DNA of 64,000 bases from NCBI RefSeq assembly GCF_001713355.1, contig NZ_CP016448.1, positions 806,001-870,000 of the forward strand, given 5' to 3'. The notes below the pieces were generated by a model, which saw only the letters and a list, made by a program, of their open reading frames with translations, was not told the origin of the DNA and did not search any database. How positions within the stretch are numbered: the stretch's first letter is position 1; each line of letters begins with the position of its first letter. A program made the position numbers and the translations under genes. This DNA comes from Methyloversatilis sp. RAC08 (GTDB lineage Bacteria; Pseudomonadota; Gammaproteobacteria; Burkholderiales; Rhodocyclaceae). Below, one piece after another: positions 26,321-35,735 of the stretch.

Positions 26321-26335
26321 AAAAGATTGCCTCAT

Positions 26336-26971
26336 ATGGTCCGACGCACCAAAGAAGAAGCTGAAGCAACGAGGCTGCAGCTGCTTGATGCCGCAGAACG
26401 CTGCTTTCGTGAAAAGGGGGTTGCGGGAACCACGCTGGACGACATCGCGAAAAGCGCTGGGCATACTCGCGGCGCGGTGTACTGGCACTTCGAGAACAAG
26501 GCGGATATCTTCGAGGCGGTGTGCGAGCGCGTCACAACGCCGATGCAGGCGATGCTTGGCGATCTTGCGGCCGACCCGGGCACAGATCCTCTCGGCTTTT
26601 TGCGCAATGACGCGATCCGCGTGCTGCGCATGCTGACTGACTGCGAACGCGTTCAAGCAGTGTTTGAAATCAAGTTCTGCAAGCTGGATGGCGGGCCGGA
26701 TTTCGACCGTCTGCGCAGCCGTGAACTCGAGACCCACAGCCGCTGTCTCGATATGCTTGAAGTCGTATTCGGCGCTGCGGTGCGGATCGGGCAGTTGCCC
26801 ACGCACCTCCCGCCACGGGAAACCGCGGAGGCGATGCATGCGTTCATTGGCGGACTGATGCGCAGCTGGATCGAACGACGCGACTTCGACCTGCAGAAGT
26901 CCGCGCCCTGGCTGGTCGATACCTTCCTGGTCGGCCTGCGCAACGCACCGATGCCGGATCCTGCCGGCTGA
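26336..26971 (+). CDS. TetR/AcrR-family transcriptional repressor
   Basis: 211 residues. The N-terminal helix-turn-helix (EEAEATRLQLLDAAERCF ... TLDDIAKSAGHTRGAVYWHFENKADIFEAV, residues 5-60) is of the AcrR/TtgR/MtrR subtype that controls RND efflux pumps. The C-terminal ligand domain matches the same group (PMQAMLGDLAADPGTDPLGFLR ... LRSRELETHSRCL). I start at the ATG at 26336, although no good ribosome site precedes it, so a short leader or leaderless message is possible. No efflux genes are adjacent, which is unusual for this subtype; its targets lie outside the window. Confidence 0.92.
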   Translation: MVRRTKEEAEATRLQLLDAAERCFREKGVAGTTLDDIAKSAGHTRGAVYWHFENKADIFEAVCERVTTPMQAMLGDLAADPGTDPLGFLRNDAIRVLRMLTDCERVQAVFEIKFCKLDGGPDFDRLRSRELETHSRCLDMLEVVFGAAVRIGQLPTHLPPRETAEAMHAFIGGLMRSWIERRDFDLQKSAPWLVDTFLVGLRNAPMPDPAG

Positions 26972-26980
26972 AAACGCCAT

Positions 26981-27012
26981 AAAAAAAGGCCGCCCTCAAG
27001 GCGGCCTTTTTT
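26981..27012. terminator. bidirectional intrinsic terminator
   Basis: AAAAAAGGCCGCC-loop-GGCGGCCTTTTTT between the convergent TetR gene and ppiD. A run of A on one side and T on the other allows termination in both directions. Confidence 0.9.
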
Positions 27013-27027
27013 GCATGCGCGCCGCGG

Positions 27028-28932
27028 CTACTGCTGCTTCGCTGCTTCGATCGCCTTGCTGTTGATGGTGACCGGATAGCGCTGACGCAATGAACCCAGA
27101 TAGGCTGCAAAATCATCCTGCGAAACGGTCTGGTCAAGCTGGGCTTTGATTGCTTCGATGCGTTGCGGGTCAAGTGCTTCCTTCGGTTGCTTGACAGCGC
27201 TGATGCGGAACACCGCATAACCTCCGTTACCCATCGGGAAACCAAGGTAGGCAGGCAGCGCGTTGGCAGGCGCATTGAAGATCGCGCGCACCATTTCCGC
27301 AGCCGGTCCCTGCGCCTGGGCGCGCGAGACATCCTGCGGCGGTGACCAGTTCAGTGATGCATTCTCTCCCGCCTTCAACTTAGCGATGGCGGCTTCGCCA
27401 CGCTCGCGCGCCATCTTTTCGCCGGCAGCAAGACCGAGTCGCTTTTCGATTTCCGCCTGCACACTGTCGAACGGTTTGACCGACGCAGGCAGCTGTTCGA
27501 TGACACGTGCAGACACCAGCGTATTGGAAGCCGTTTCGATCGCCTGCGTGTTCCGGCGGTTCTTTACCGCGTCCTCCGCAAAAATTGCGTCGCGCAGCTT
27601 TTCGTTATCGAACGGCGCCGGCATCAGGAAACCCTTCGGAATCAAGGGGCTGGTTTTCACCTGAAGGCCGAGCTTTTCGGCGGCCGGCGCGAGGGAATCG
27701 GCCTGCTCGTAAACGGTATTGCTGAACACCTCAGCCAGTTCGGCGAATTTGCGGCGCGCCGACTGCTTCTTCAGTTCCTCGGCAATTTCCGCCCTCGCCT
27801 CGTCGAGCGTCTTGCCCTGACCGCCACGGACTTCGGTGAGCTGAATGATGTGCACGCCAAAATCCGAATCGACGACGCCGCTGATCTGGCCAGGCTTGAG
27901 CGCGAACACGGCATCTTCGAATGGCTTTACCATCGTTCCGCGTCCGAAATAGCCAAGATCGCCACCCGCGTCCTTCGAGCCGGGATCCTGCGAATTCTCT
28001 TTAGCCAGTTCCGCGAACTTTGATGGATCGGCGCGCAGCGTCTTGAGCAGAGCCTCGGCCTTCGTGCGCACCGCGGTACGCTCATCGGGAGGGGCCGATG
28101 CGTCTATCGTCAGCAGGATGTGACTGGCTTTGCGTTCTTCGCCCTGCATGTAGCGCGACTGATCTGCTTCGTAGGTTTTCCGGATGTCTTCTTCGCTCAC
28201 GTCCATGGTTGCGGCGAGCGCGGCTTCGCTAAGCGTCAGGTATTCCACCTTGACCTGCTCGGGTACCTCGAACTGCTTGAGATTGTCGTCGTAGTATTTG
28301 CGCACCTGCTCGGGCGTGATGGCGATCTGCTCGATGAATTCGAAGGGCGTGATGACCGCCTCGCTGACTTCGCGCTGTTCCTGCTGCATTTGCGCCCAAC
28401 GCTTCGCGAGCGACGCCGGAACGAACGAACTCCCGGCAATACCTGCGTAAAGTTGGCGAATCAACAGATCCTGGCGGATTCGGGCGAGCAGCCCGTCGCG
28501 ACTGTAGCCCTGCGACTGCGCAACCTGGTCAAAACGCGCCTCGGAAAACTTGCCATCCACCTGAAACCCGGGGATCGCGGCGATGATCTGGCTCATGCGC
28601 GCATCGGGTACGGTCAGGTTTGTGCGTTGCGCTTCCTGGATCAGCAAACGCTGGCTCACCAGACCGTCAAGCGCCTGGCTGCGTACCTCGGCGCGTTCCA
28701 TGATCTTCGGGTCGAATTCCTCTCCCATCATTTCGCGCAATCGGTCCTGCTGGTCGCGCAAAGCAGCGGTGAATTCTTCCTGCGCGATCTTCGCACTGCC
28801 GACGACTGCGGCATCTTCACGCTGCACGTCGCTATTTACGTAGGATTCGACGCCGAAAAACGCGAACGGCAGGATCATCAGCAACAGGACACCCTGGACC
28901 ACGCGCTTGTTGTTGCGAACCGCATCAAACAT
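27028..28932 (-). CDS. ppiD: periplasmic folding chaperone/PPIase PpiD
   Basis: 634-residue inner-membrane-anchored peptidyl-prolyl isomerase family chaperone acting at the Sec exit. A short cytosolic start (MFDAVRNNKRVVQ) is followed by one helix, GVLLLMILPFAFFGVESYV. The SurA-like N domain contains FDPKIMERAEVRSQALDGLV and QDLLIRQLYAGI. A parvulin domain lies at about 265-365 (KASHILLTIDASAPPDERT ... GGDLGYFGRGTMVKPFEDAVFALKPG), and a helical C-domain follows. Length and layout equal E. coli PpiD. It is the last member of the tig-clpP-clpX-lon-ppiD order, separated from lon by two tRNAs and with no hupB. Confidence 0.96.
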   Translation of the reverse strand: MFDAVRNNKRVVQGVLLLMILPFAFFGVESYVNSDVQREDAAVVGSAKIAQEEFTAALRDQQDRLREMMGEEFDPKIMERAEVRSQALDGLVSQRLLIQEAQRTNLTVPDARMSQIIAAIPGFQVDGKFSEARFDQVAQSQGYSRDGLLARIRQDLLIRQLYAGIAGSSFVPASLAKRWAQMQQEQREVSEAVITPFEFIEQIAITPEQVRKYYDDNLKQFEVPEQVKVEYLTLSEAALAATMDVSEEDIRKTYEADQSRYMQGEERKASHILLTIDASAPPDERTAVRTKAEALLKTLRADPSKFAELAKENSQDPGSKDAGGDLGYFGRGTMVKPFEDAVFALKPGQISGVVDSDFGVHIIQLTEVRGGQGKTLDEARAEIAEELKKQSARRKFAELAEVFSNTVYEQADSLAPAAEKLGLQVKTSPLIPKGFLMPAPFDNEKLRDAIFAEDAVKNRRNTQAIETASNTLVSARVIEQLPASVKPFDSVQAEIEKRLGLAAGEKMARERGEAAIAKLKAGENASLNWSPPQDVSRAQAQGPAAEMVRAIFNAPANALPAYLGFPMGNGGYAVFRISAVKQPKEALDPQRIEAIKAQLDQTVSQDDFAAYLGSLRQRYPVTINSKAIEAAKQQ

Positions 28933-28973
28933 ATGAACCTTTCGCGGGGCCCGCGTGCTGCGGGCGCGAAAAA

Positions 28974-28999
28974 TGAAAAAGGCGAACCCAGGTTCGCCC
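28974..28999 (-). terminator. terminator of the tRNA-Val/tRNA-Asp unit
   Basis: On the minus strand GGCGAACC-TG-GGTTCGCC is followed by TTTTTC, just after tRNA-Asp and before ppiD. Confidence 0.8.
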
Positions 29000-29010
29000 G
29001 CTGTCAGTTT

Positions 29011-29087
29011 TGGCGGAGTGGACGGGACTCGAACCCGCGACCCCCGGCGTGACAGGCCGGTATTCTAACCAACTGAACTACCACTCC
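29011..29087 (-). tRNA. tRNA-Asp (anticodon GTC)
   Basis: 77 bases with encoded CCA. Acceptor GGAGTGG/CCACTCC, D arm TAGTTCAGTTGGTTAGAAT, loop CTGTCAC giving anticodon GTC, T arm GGGTTCGAGTCCC. It lies 4 bases downstream of tRNA-Val, hence co-transcribed. Confidence 0.97.
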
Positions 29088-29091
29088 GTTC

Positions 29092-29167
29092 TGGTGGGTG
29101 CTGACGGGCTCGAACCGCCGACATTCGCCTTGTAAGGGCGACGCTCTACCAACTGAGCTAAGCACCC
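29092..29167 (-). tRNA. tRNA-Val (anticodon TAC)
   Basis: 76 bases with encoded CCA. Acceptor GGGTGCT/AGCACCC, D arm TAGCTCAGTTGGTAGAGC, loop CTTACAA giving anticodon TAC, T arm GGCGGTTCGAGCCCG. Second valine tRNA in the window. No separate promoter is obvious between it and the lon terminator. Confidence 0.97.
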
Positions 29168-29195
29168 GCCGATTGCTGCGCGAGCTTTGGGTACT

Positions 29196-29241
29196 GCGAA
29201 AAACAGCCCGCGATGATACCTCACAAGAGGTGTCGCGGGCT
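29196..29241 (-). terminator. intrinsic terminator of lon
   Basis: On the minus strand AGCCCGCGA...TCGCGGGCT forms a long stem containing an inner ACCTC/GAGGT pair, followed by GTTTTTC. It starts 17 bases after the lon stop. Confidence 0.85.
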
Positions 29242-29257
29242 GAGGTGGCGCGTACTG

Positions 29258-31672
29258 TCAGTGAGTAATGACGGTAGCGGCGGCAACCGCGGCGTCTTCG
29301 ACTTTGGCAATCGTTGCCGAGGGATCGGCATCTGGCAGTGCGTCGGGCTTGCGCTCCAGCGCACGTTCAAGCACTTCGTCGATCCACCTGACCGAAACGA
29401 TCTCGATCGAGTTTTTCAGCGTATCAGGCATGTCCGCCAGATCCTTAACATTTTCATGCGGAATCAGAGCTGTACGGATACCGCCTCGCACCGCAGCAAG
29501 CAGCTTTTCCTTAAGACCGCCAATGCCCAGCACTTCGCCACGCAACGTGATTTCACCTGTCATGGCCACATCGGCACGCACGGGGATCCCGCTCAGAGCG
29601 GACACCAGTGCAGTCGTGATGGCGATACCAGCCGACGGTCCGTCCTTGGGCGTGGCGCCTTCCGGAAAGTGCACATGCAGGTCGACCTTTTCGAACACTT
29701 CGTCCTTGATGCCCAAGCGACGCGCACGCGATCTGACGACTGAACGCGCAGTCTCGACCGATTCCTTCATCACGTCTCCGAGCGAACCGGTGCGCTGCAC
29801 GACACCTTTGCCCGGCATCGTCGCGACCTCGATCGTGAGCAGTTCGCCACCGACTTCCGTCCATGCCAGACCCGTAACCTGACCCACCTGATTGTCCTTC
29901 TCCGCGATGCCGAAGGTATAACGACGGACACCGAGGAATTTGTCCAGGTTCTTCGCGTTGATGATGATCTTCGACGAACGCTTCTTCAGCACCAAGCCCT
30001 TGACCACCTTGCGGCAGATCTTCGACACCTCGCGCTCCAGCGCACGCACACCGGCCTCCCGGGTGTAGTAGCGAACGATGTCGCGCAGAGCATCTTCAGT
30101 GATCGAAATCTCTTCCTTCTTCAGACCATTGTTCTTGATCTGCTTCGGAACCAGATACCGTTGACTGATGTTGACCTTTTCGTCCTCCGTATAACCGGAC
30201 AAGCGGATGACTTCCATCCGATCGAGCAGTGGCGCCGGAATGTTCAGCGTGTTGGCCGTAGCAACAAACATGACGTCGGACAGATCGTATTCGACTTCGA
30301 CGTAATGATCGACGAAGGTCGAATTTTGTTCGGGATCAAGCACTTCCAGCAAGGCTGATGATGGATCGCCTCGGAAGTCTTGCCCCATCTTGTCGACTTC
30401 ATCCAGCAGGAAAAGCGGATTCTTTACCGCCACCTTGGTCATATTCTGCAAAATCTTGCCAGGCATCGACCCAATGTAGGTCCGGCGGTGACCACGAATT
30501 TCCGCCTCATCACGCACACCGCCGAGCGCCATGCGCACGAACTTGCGATTCGTCGCCTTGGCGATCGACTGGCCTAGCGAAGTCTTGCCGACACCCGGAG
30601 GGCCAACCAGACACAATATGGGCGCCTTCAGCTTGTCCACACGCTGCTGCACAGCCAGGTACTCGAGAATGCGCTCCTTTACCTTCTCAAGTCCGTAATG
30701 GTCGCGATCCAATACCTTTTCAGCTTCGGCGAGATCCTTGAAAATGCGTGACTTCTTGCGCCAGGGCAGGCCGACCAGCGTTTCGATGAAATTGCGTACG
30801 ACCGTCGCTTCGGCCGACATGGGCGACATCAACTTCAGCTTCTTCAGTTCAGACTGCGCCTTGGCGATGGCTTCCTTTGTCATACCGGCAGCCTTGATCT
30901 TCTTTTCGATTTCTTCGAGATCCGCGCCGTCCTCGCCCTCGCCCAGCTCTTTCTGGATGGCCTTGACCTGTTCGTTCAGGTAATACTCGCGCTGACTTTT
31001 CTCCATTTGCCGCTTCACGCGACCGCGAATGCGCTTTTCGACCTGCAGGATGTCGAGTTCTGTTTCCAGCTGCGACAGCAGGCGCTCGATACGCTCCCCG
31101 GTGCCGAACAGTTCGAGTATGTCCTGCTTCTGCTCGAGCTTCAGCGGTAGGTGTGCTGCGACCGTGTCGGCAAGACGGCCCGCTTCTTCGATGCTCGACA
31201 GCGACGTCAGGATCTCCGGCGGGATTTTCTTGTTCAACTTGACGTACTGGTCGAACTGGCCGATCAGCGCACGGCGCATCGCCTCGATCTCGTGCGAGGT
31301 CTGCTCGACAGCCGGAACGGTAGTGATGTTTGCCATGAACAGCGTCTTGATATCGACGATGTCTTCGACCGTCGCACGCTGGGTACCTTCGACAAGCACT
31401 TTCACGGTGCCGTCGGGCAGCTTCAACATCTGCAGGATATTGGCGACGCAGCCGATGCGGTACAGATCATCCGGACTCGGCTCGTCCTTGGCGGCTGACT
31501 TCTGAGCCACCAGCAAGATGCTCTTGCCGGACTCCATGGCCGATTCCAGCGCCTTGATCGACTTCGGACGCCCGACGAAAAGCGGGATGACCATGTGGGG
31601 AAAAACAACAACGTCCCTCAGCGGCAGGAGTGGGAGCTCCAGTTGTTCCGGGACGGTTTGAAGACTGGACAT
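29258..31672 (-). CDS. lon: ATP-dependent protease Lon
   Basis: 804-residue AAA+ serine protease for misfolded and regulatory proteins. The N-terminal substrate domain starts LELPLLPLRDVVVFPHMVIPLFVGRP. The ATPase has Walker A GPPGVGKTSLGQ and Walker B LFLLDEVDKMGQD. The C-terminal peptidase has the catalytic Ser in PKDGPSAGIA and the Lys in GGLKEKLLAA. The length is the family norm (LonA). The ATG at 31672 has AAGGA 8 bases upstream, and a sigma-32-like promoter lies just before. It follows clpX on the same strand but probably has its own heat-shock start. Confidence 0.98.
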   Translation of the reverse strand: MSSLQTVPEQLELPLLPLRDVVVFPHMVIPLFVGRPKSIKALESAMESGKSILLVAQKSAAKDEPSPDDLYRIGCVANILQMLKLPDGTVKVLVEGTQRATVEDIVDIKTLFMANITTVPAVEQTSHEIEAMRRALIGQFDQYVKLNKKIPPEILTSLSSIEEAGRLADTVAAHLPLKLEQKQDILELFGTGERIERLLSQLETELDILQVEKRIRGRVKRQMEKSQREYYLNEQVKAIQKELGEGEDGADLEEIEKKIKAAGMTKEAIAKAQSELKKLKLMSPMSAEATVVRNFIETLVGLPWRKKSRIFKDLAEAEKVLDRDHYGLEKVKERILEYLAVQQRVDKLKAPILCLVGPPGVGKTSLGQSIAKATNRKFVRMALGGVRDEAEIRGHRRTYIGSMPGKILQNMTKVAVKNPLFLLDEVDKMGQDFRGDPSSALLEVLDPEQNSTFVDHYVEVEYDLSDVMFVATANTLNIPAPLLDRMEVIRLSGYTEDEKVNISQRYLVPKQIKNNGLKKEEISITEDALRDIVRYYTREAGVRALEREVSKICRKVVKGLVLKKRSSKIIINAKNLDKFLGVRRYTFGIAEKDNQVGQVTGLAWTEVGGELLTIEVATMPGKGVVQRTGSLGDVMKESVETARSVVRSRARRLGIKDEVFEKVDLHVHFPEGATPKDGPSAGIAITTALVSALSGIPVRADVAMTGEITLRGEVLGIGGLKEKLLAAVRGGIRTALIPHENVKDLADMPDTLKNSIEIVSVRWIDEVLERALERKPDALPDADPSATIAKVEDAAVAAATVITH

Positions 31673-31704
31673 TGATATTCCTTAACGCGACAGTGTCAGA
31701 CAGA

Positions 31705-31729
31705 TTGGGGCGGCTATGCCCGAATCAAG
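31705..31729 (-). promoter_or_regulatory. sigma-32 (heat shock) promoter of lon
   Basis: On the minus strand CTTGAT (31729-31724), a 13-base spacer and CCCCAATCT (from 31710) match the RpoH consensus CTTGAA-N13/14-CCCCAT. Transcription would start near 31698, about 26 bases before the lon ATG. lon is a classical RpoH target, which supports the call. Confidence 0.7.
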
Positions 31730-31776
31730 CCACCTCGAAGGCGCACCCGCGTTACGCGACATCCGGTTCGCGGGCT

Positions 31777-33042
31777 TCAGTTCGATCCTGACACTTTGGG
31801 TTGGTCTGCAAACAGCATGATGGGCTTGCCTTCGCCTTCGATCACACCCTCATCAATGACAACTTTGGTGACGTTATCGATCCCCGGAAGTTCATACATG
31901 GTGTCGAGCAGCGCTGACTCGATAATACTTCGCAGTCCACGTGCCCCAGTTTTTCGCTTAAGTGCCTTACCAGCAATGGCCTGAAGTGCTGCAGGCCGGA
32001 TTTCCAGTTCGACGCCTTCCATCTGGAAAAGCTTCTGATACTGCTTGATCAACGCGTTCTTGGGCTCGATCAATATCTGGATAAGCGCCTCTTCATCGAG
32101 TTCCTGCAGCGTAGCCACAACCGGCAAACGGCCTACAAACTCAGGAATGAGACCAAATTTGATCAAATCCTCCGGCTCGACGTCACGGAGCGCTTCCCCG
32201 GAATTTCGATTTTCGCGACTCTTTACCTCCGCCCCGAACCCGATACCGAACTGCTCGGTGCGATTGCGGATCACTTTCTCGAGACCGTCGAAAGCACCGC
32301 CGCAGATGAACAGTATGTTTGTCGTGTCGACCTGGACGAAGTCCTGGTTGGGATGTTTGCGGCCACCCTGCGGCGGCACGCTGGCCACCGTTCCTTCGAT
32401 CAGCTTCAGAAGCGCCTGCTGAACACCTTCTCCGGACACATCGCGAGTGATAGAAGGATTGTCGGACTTGCGGGAAATCTTGTCGATCTCGTCAATATAA
32501 ACAATACCTTGCTGCGCCCGCTCGACTTCGTAGTCGCACTTCTGCAGCAGTTTCTGGATGATGTTCTCGACGTCCTCGCCAACGTAGCCGGCTTCTGTCA
32601 GCGTCGTAGCATCTGCCATTACGAACGGCACATTGAGAAGACGAGCAAGCGTTTGTGCAAGTAGCGTCTTACCCGAACCCGTCGGCCCAACGAGCAGGAT
32701 GTTGCTCTTCGATAACTCGACTTCGTCCTTGCGCGACATATGGCGCAGACGCTTGTAGTGGTTATACACGGCAACAGCCAAAATACGCTTCGCAGGGGAT
32801 TGACCGATTACGTACTGATCAAGTATCTCGCATATTTCTTTCGGCGACGGCAAGTCACTGCGCGCAGCTTTACCCGACTGCTCACTGCTGATCTCATCGC
32901 GAATGATGTCGTTGCACAAGTCGATGCATTCATCGCAAATGAACACCGAGGGCCCGGCAATGAGCTTTTTTACCTCGTGCTGACTCTTTCCGCAAAAAGA
33001 GCAATACAGCAGTTTCTCGGACCCCGATTTTTTGTCGGTCAT
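31777..33042 (-). CDS. clpX: ClpXP unfoldase subunit ClpX
   Basis: 421-residue AAA+ unfoldase that feeds ClpP. The N-terminal zinc-binding domain has four cysteines (C14, C17, C36, C39: YCSFCGKS ... [10 protein letters not shown]). Walker A is GPTGSGKT near residue 119-126 and Walker B is [10 protein letters not shown]. Pore loop GYVGEDVE and the IGF loop [10 protein letters not shown] that docks on ClpP are present, as is sensor 2 KTGARGLR. The length is normal. It lies 42 bases downstream of clpP, probably one operon with tig and clpP. Confidence 0.98.
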   Translation of the reverse strand: MTDKKSGSEKLLYCSFCGKSQHEVKKLIAGPSVFICDECIDLCNDIIRDEISSEQSGKAARSDLPSPKEICEILDQYVIGQSPAKRILAVAVYNHYKRLRHMSRKDEVELSKSNILLVGPTGSGKTLLAQTLARLLNVPFVMADATTLTEAGYVGEDVENIIQKLLQKCDYEVERAQQGIVYIDEIDKISRKSDNPSITRDVSGEGVQQALLKLIEGTVASVPPQGGRKHPNQDFVQVDTTNILFICGGAFDGLEKVIRNRTEQFGIGFGAEVKSRENRNSGEALRDVEPEDLIKFGLIPEFVGRLPVVATLQELDEEALIQILIEPKNALIKQYQKLFQMEGVELEIRPAALQAIAGKALKRKTGARGLRSIIESALLDTMYELPGIDNVTKVVIDEGVIEGEGKPIMLFADQPKVSGSN

Positions 33043-33084
33043 GGCTCTACTCCAGACTTCAAAGTTACTGCACAGCGTGAAGGA

Positions 33085-33702
33085 TCAGGTTGTGCCTTCG
33101 GCGCGGGTCGTCAGTACCTTGTCAATGATGCCGTAATCACGGGCCTGTTCGGCTGACAGGAAGTTGTCTCGATCGGTGTCACGTTCAATAGTTTCAATGG
33201 GCTGACCCGTGTGATGCGCCATGATCGCGTTCAACCTTGAGCGCAAAGTCAAAATTTCACGGGCATGTATCTCGATGTCCGAAGCTTGCCCTTGGAAGCC
33301 ACCCATCGGTTGGTGGATCATGACGCGCGAGTTCGGAAGACAGAAACGCTTGCCCTTTTCACCAGCTGACAACAGGAACGCCCCCATGCTCGCGGCCTGT
33401 CCGATGCACAGCGTCGATACCGCAGGCTTTATGAACTGCATCGTGTCGTAAATCGAAAGCCCGGCGGTGACCGACCCACCAGGTGAATTGATGTAGAAGA
33501 AAATGTCCTTGTCGGGATTTTCAGATTCTAGAAACAGCAACTGCGCAACAATCACGTTCGCCGTCGAGTCATTAACCGGGCCGACAAGAAAAATGACTCG
33601 CTCGCGCAACAGGCGCGAGTAGATGTCATACGCCCGTTCGCCACGTCCACTCTGCTCGATGACCATGGGCACGAGGCCCAAGCCTACGGTTTCCGACATC
33701 AT
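33085..33702 (-). CDS. clpP: ClpP protease subunit
   Basis: About 205-residue serine peptidase that forms the two-ring chamber of ClpXP/ClpAP. The catalytic triad is visible: Ser105 in GQAASMGAF, His130 in MIHQPMGG, and Asp175 in ERDTDRDNF (numbers from the ATG at 33702). A short N-terminal propeptide precedes the [19 protein letters not shown] block. The start is set by AAGGAG 8 bases before the ATG at 33702; the in-frame GTG at 33711 overlaps that site and cannot be used. Confidence 0.97.
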   Translation of the reverse strand: MMSETVGLGLVPMVIEQSGRGERAYDIYSRLLRERVIFLVGPVNDSTANVIVAQLLFLESENPDKDIFFYINSPGGSVTAGLSIYDTMQFIKPAVSTLCIGQAASMGAFLLSAGEKGKRFCLPNSRVMIHQPMGGFQGQASDIEIHAREILTLRSRLNAIMAHHTGQPIETIERDTDRDNFLSAEQARDYGIIDKVLTTRAEGTT

Positions 33703-33799
33703 TCGTTTCACTCCTTATTGAAGCAGGTATGCCTGCTCCAAGTTTATCTGGTTACCGGCCTGTGCTTTGGGTCGCCAGCAGATTGCTCAACGATTCAGG

Positions 33800-35101
33800 T
33801 CAGTTGGACGCCATCAGCTCGTCAAACTCAACCGTTTTTGGCGTTACCTTGACGTTCGCGAGCACCCAATCGACCACGTTATCCTCTACGACCATTGCTT
33901 CGACTTGCGCGAGGCGTTGCGTATCGCTGTAGTACCAGCGGACGACGTCGGCGGGATCCTCATAACTTTGCGCCTGTTCTTCGACCACAGCTCGGATCTG
34001 CTCTGGTTTTGCGTAGAGTTCGTGCTTCTTGACCGCTTCTGCAACAAGCAAGCCAAGACGAACTCGCCGTTCGGCCTGAGCTAGGAACCACGTCGGCTCG
34101 ACAGGAATGTCCTTTACGTTCATTCCCCGCGAGGCTAGATTTGACAGCGCTTCCTCGGCAAGCCGATGTGATTCCTGCTCACAGAGTGAAGTCGGAACAT
34201 CAAAGGTATGCTTTTCGAGCAGCAGGTTCATGACCTCATTCTTGACACGGGCATGGAGGCGCTTCTTCACCTCGCGCTCCAGATTTGTACGGACATCAGC
34301 CTTCAGCAACGAAACATCTCCGGACGGAACACCGAGCGATCTCGCAAATTCCTCATCTATTGCTGGCAGTTGTGGGGCTTCGACGGCCTTGAGTGTCACT
34401 TCGAATTGAACGGTCTTTCCGGCCAAGTCTTTAGCCTGATAGTCGTCGGGAAATGTAAGCGGAAAAGACTTTGATTCACCTTGCGCCATACCTTCTAGGC
34501 TGGCTTCAAACTCCGGCAACAGAGACCCTGCACCGAGCACCAGCGGAAAATCCTCAGCAACTCCTCCGTCAAACGGCACCCCTTCCTGGGTCCCACGAAA
34601 ATCGATGGTCAGACGATCCTCCTTCGCTGCCTTCTTGTCGGCCAAGGAGTACGTGACGCGCTGCTTGCGGAGAACTTCGATCGTCTTCTCTACCTCACTA
34701 TCACCGACGGGAAGTACGGCTTGTTCCAGAGTTGCATCGGATAAATCTGCAAGTTCGATGTCCGGATAAACCTGGAAAGTCGCAGTGAACGCAACCTGTC
34801 CGGGTTCGGCTGACTCAAGCGGTTCAATCCTCGGATTACCGGCCACGCGAAGCTTCTGCTCGCGTACTACGTTGCCAAATTGCATCTGCACCGCTTCAGT
34901 GAAAGCTTCCGAGCGTGCTTGGGCGGCAAATTGTTGCTGCACCAATTTCATCGGAACCTTGCCCGGACGGAAACCCGGCATTTTTATCGTACGTGCCATC
35001 TTGACGAGTCGGGCGGCAACATCTTTTTCGACGTCAGCGGCAACAACGGACATATTTATCGTCCGCTCGAGGGAGTGTGTCGTAGAAGTGCTCTGGGCCA
35101 T
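33800..35101 (-). CDS. tig: trigger factor
   Basis: 433-residue ribosome-bound chaperone. The N-terminal ribosome-binding domain has the signature MPGFRPGKVPMKLVQQQF, in the place of the GFRKGKVP loop. A FKBP-type PPIase domain lies at about 150-245 (KAAKEDRLTIDFRGTQEGVPFDGG ... FPLTFPDDYQAKDLAGKTVQFEVT), and the helical C-domain follows. First gene of the tig-clpP-clpX set. AAGGA precedes the ATG at suitable distance. Confidence 0.97.
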   Translation of the reverse strand: MAQSTSTTHSLERTINMSVVAADVEKDVAARLVKMARTIKMPGFRPGKVPMKLVQQQFAAQARSEAFTEAVQMQFGNVVREQKLRVAGNPRIEPLESAEPGQVAFTATFQVYPDIELADLSDATLEQAVLPVGDSEVEKTIEVLRKQRVTYSLADKKAAKEDRLTIDFRGTQEGVPFDGGVAEDFPLVLGAGSLLPEFEASLEGMAQGESKSFPLTFPDDYQAKDLAGKTVQFEVTLKAVEAPQLPAIDEEFARSLGVPSGDVSLLKADVRTNLEREVKKRLHARVKNEVMNLLLEKHTFDVPTSLCEQESHRLAEEALSNLASRGMNVKDIPVEPTWFLAQAERRVRLGLLVAEAVKKHELYAKPEQIRAVVEEQAQSYEDPADVVRWYYSDTQRLAQVEAMVVEDNVVDWVLANVKVTPKTVEFDELMASN

Positions 35102-35735
35102 CAGCCAATATCCTTGAATCGATTGAAAAAAACAGGCAAAGAGGCGCCTGCATTGAAGCCTTGGATAGCCTTAAAGGATAGCACAGGGGCCTCTTGGTGT
35201 CCTGCGAAGGGAAGCACAACATGAACTGAAGATGGCTCGTTTAGCCGGCCACCCGACGCGTATGGAAAAACGCGCCCGAGATGCCTAAGAGTAAATCGCG
35301 TTACGGTCGGACTGCCGTCATACGGATTCTCGACCTTGCACACGACGTTCGTCATCCAGTCGCCGAGGACGCTGTGCGCCTTGTTGTCAGCACGTACAGG
35401 TGAATCGATCGCTATTCGACAAGTCCGGTTCAGCGGGTACAGCAAGACGGATAGGCCGATGAAATTCCGCGTCTGAAGCTGGAGTCGCGCCGGGTGAGCG
35501 AGGAGCGTGACATGGAAAAAGAAGGTCGCCGCGCTCTGTGCCAGGCAGTTCGGATGAGGACGCCTTCATCACAAGCCCAGGGGACTATAAGGTTCGGCGC
35601 ATCCGTTCGTCGATGTGTGTGAATCCGAGTGGCAAATTCGCTTCGCGCATACGCCCCGAATGTCGGCAGGCGTCGAAAAGGATGCCCGGCCCCGCGCGCT
35701 CATCCGTTCCTGTCGTGAGTGATGCGCACACCGGT
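35102..35735. other. gene-poor region between tig and the rrn terminator
   Basis: About 630 bases with no supported gene. Two open frames (35101-35445 minus; 35538-35735 plus, upstream part) have no recognisable protein and no good ribosome sites. The tig promoter must lie in its first 150 bases, but no convincing -35/-10 pair stands out. Base composition is less GC-biased than the coding neighbours, in line with degraded mobile DNA next to it. Confidence 0.5.

Noticed and set aside
33703-33799. Possible sigma-32 promoter or small RNA between tig and clpP
   Set aside because: Best match (GTTGAG-N12-ACCCAA) is weak; the hairpin has short arms and clpP can be read from tig.
35101-35445. 114-codon frame upstream of tig
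   Set aside because: No recognisable domain, no ribosome site, and it would have to end inside the tig start region.
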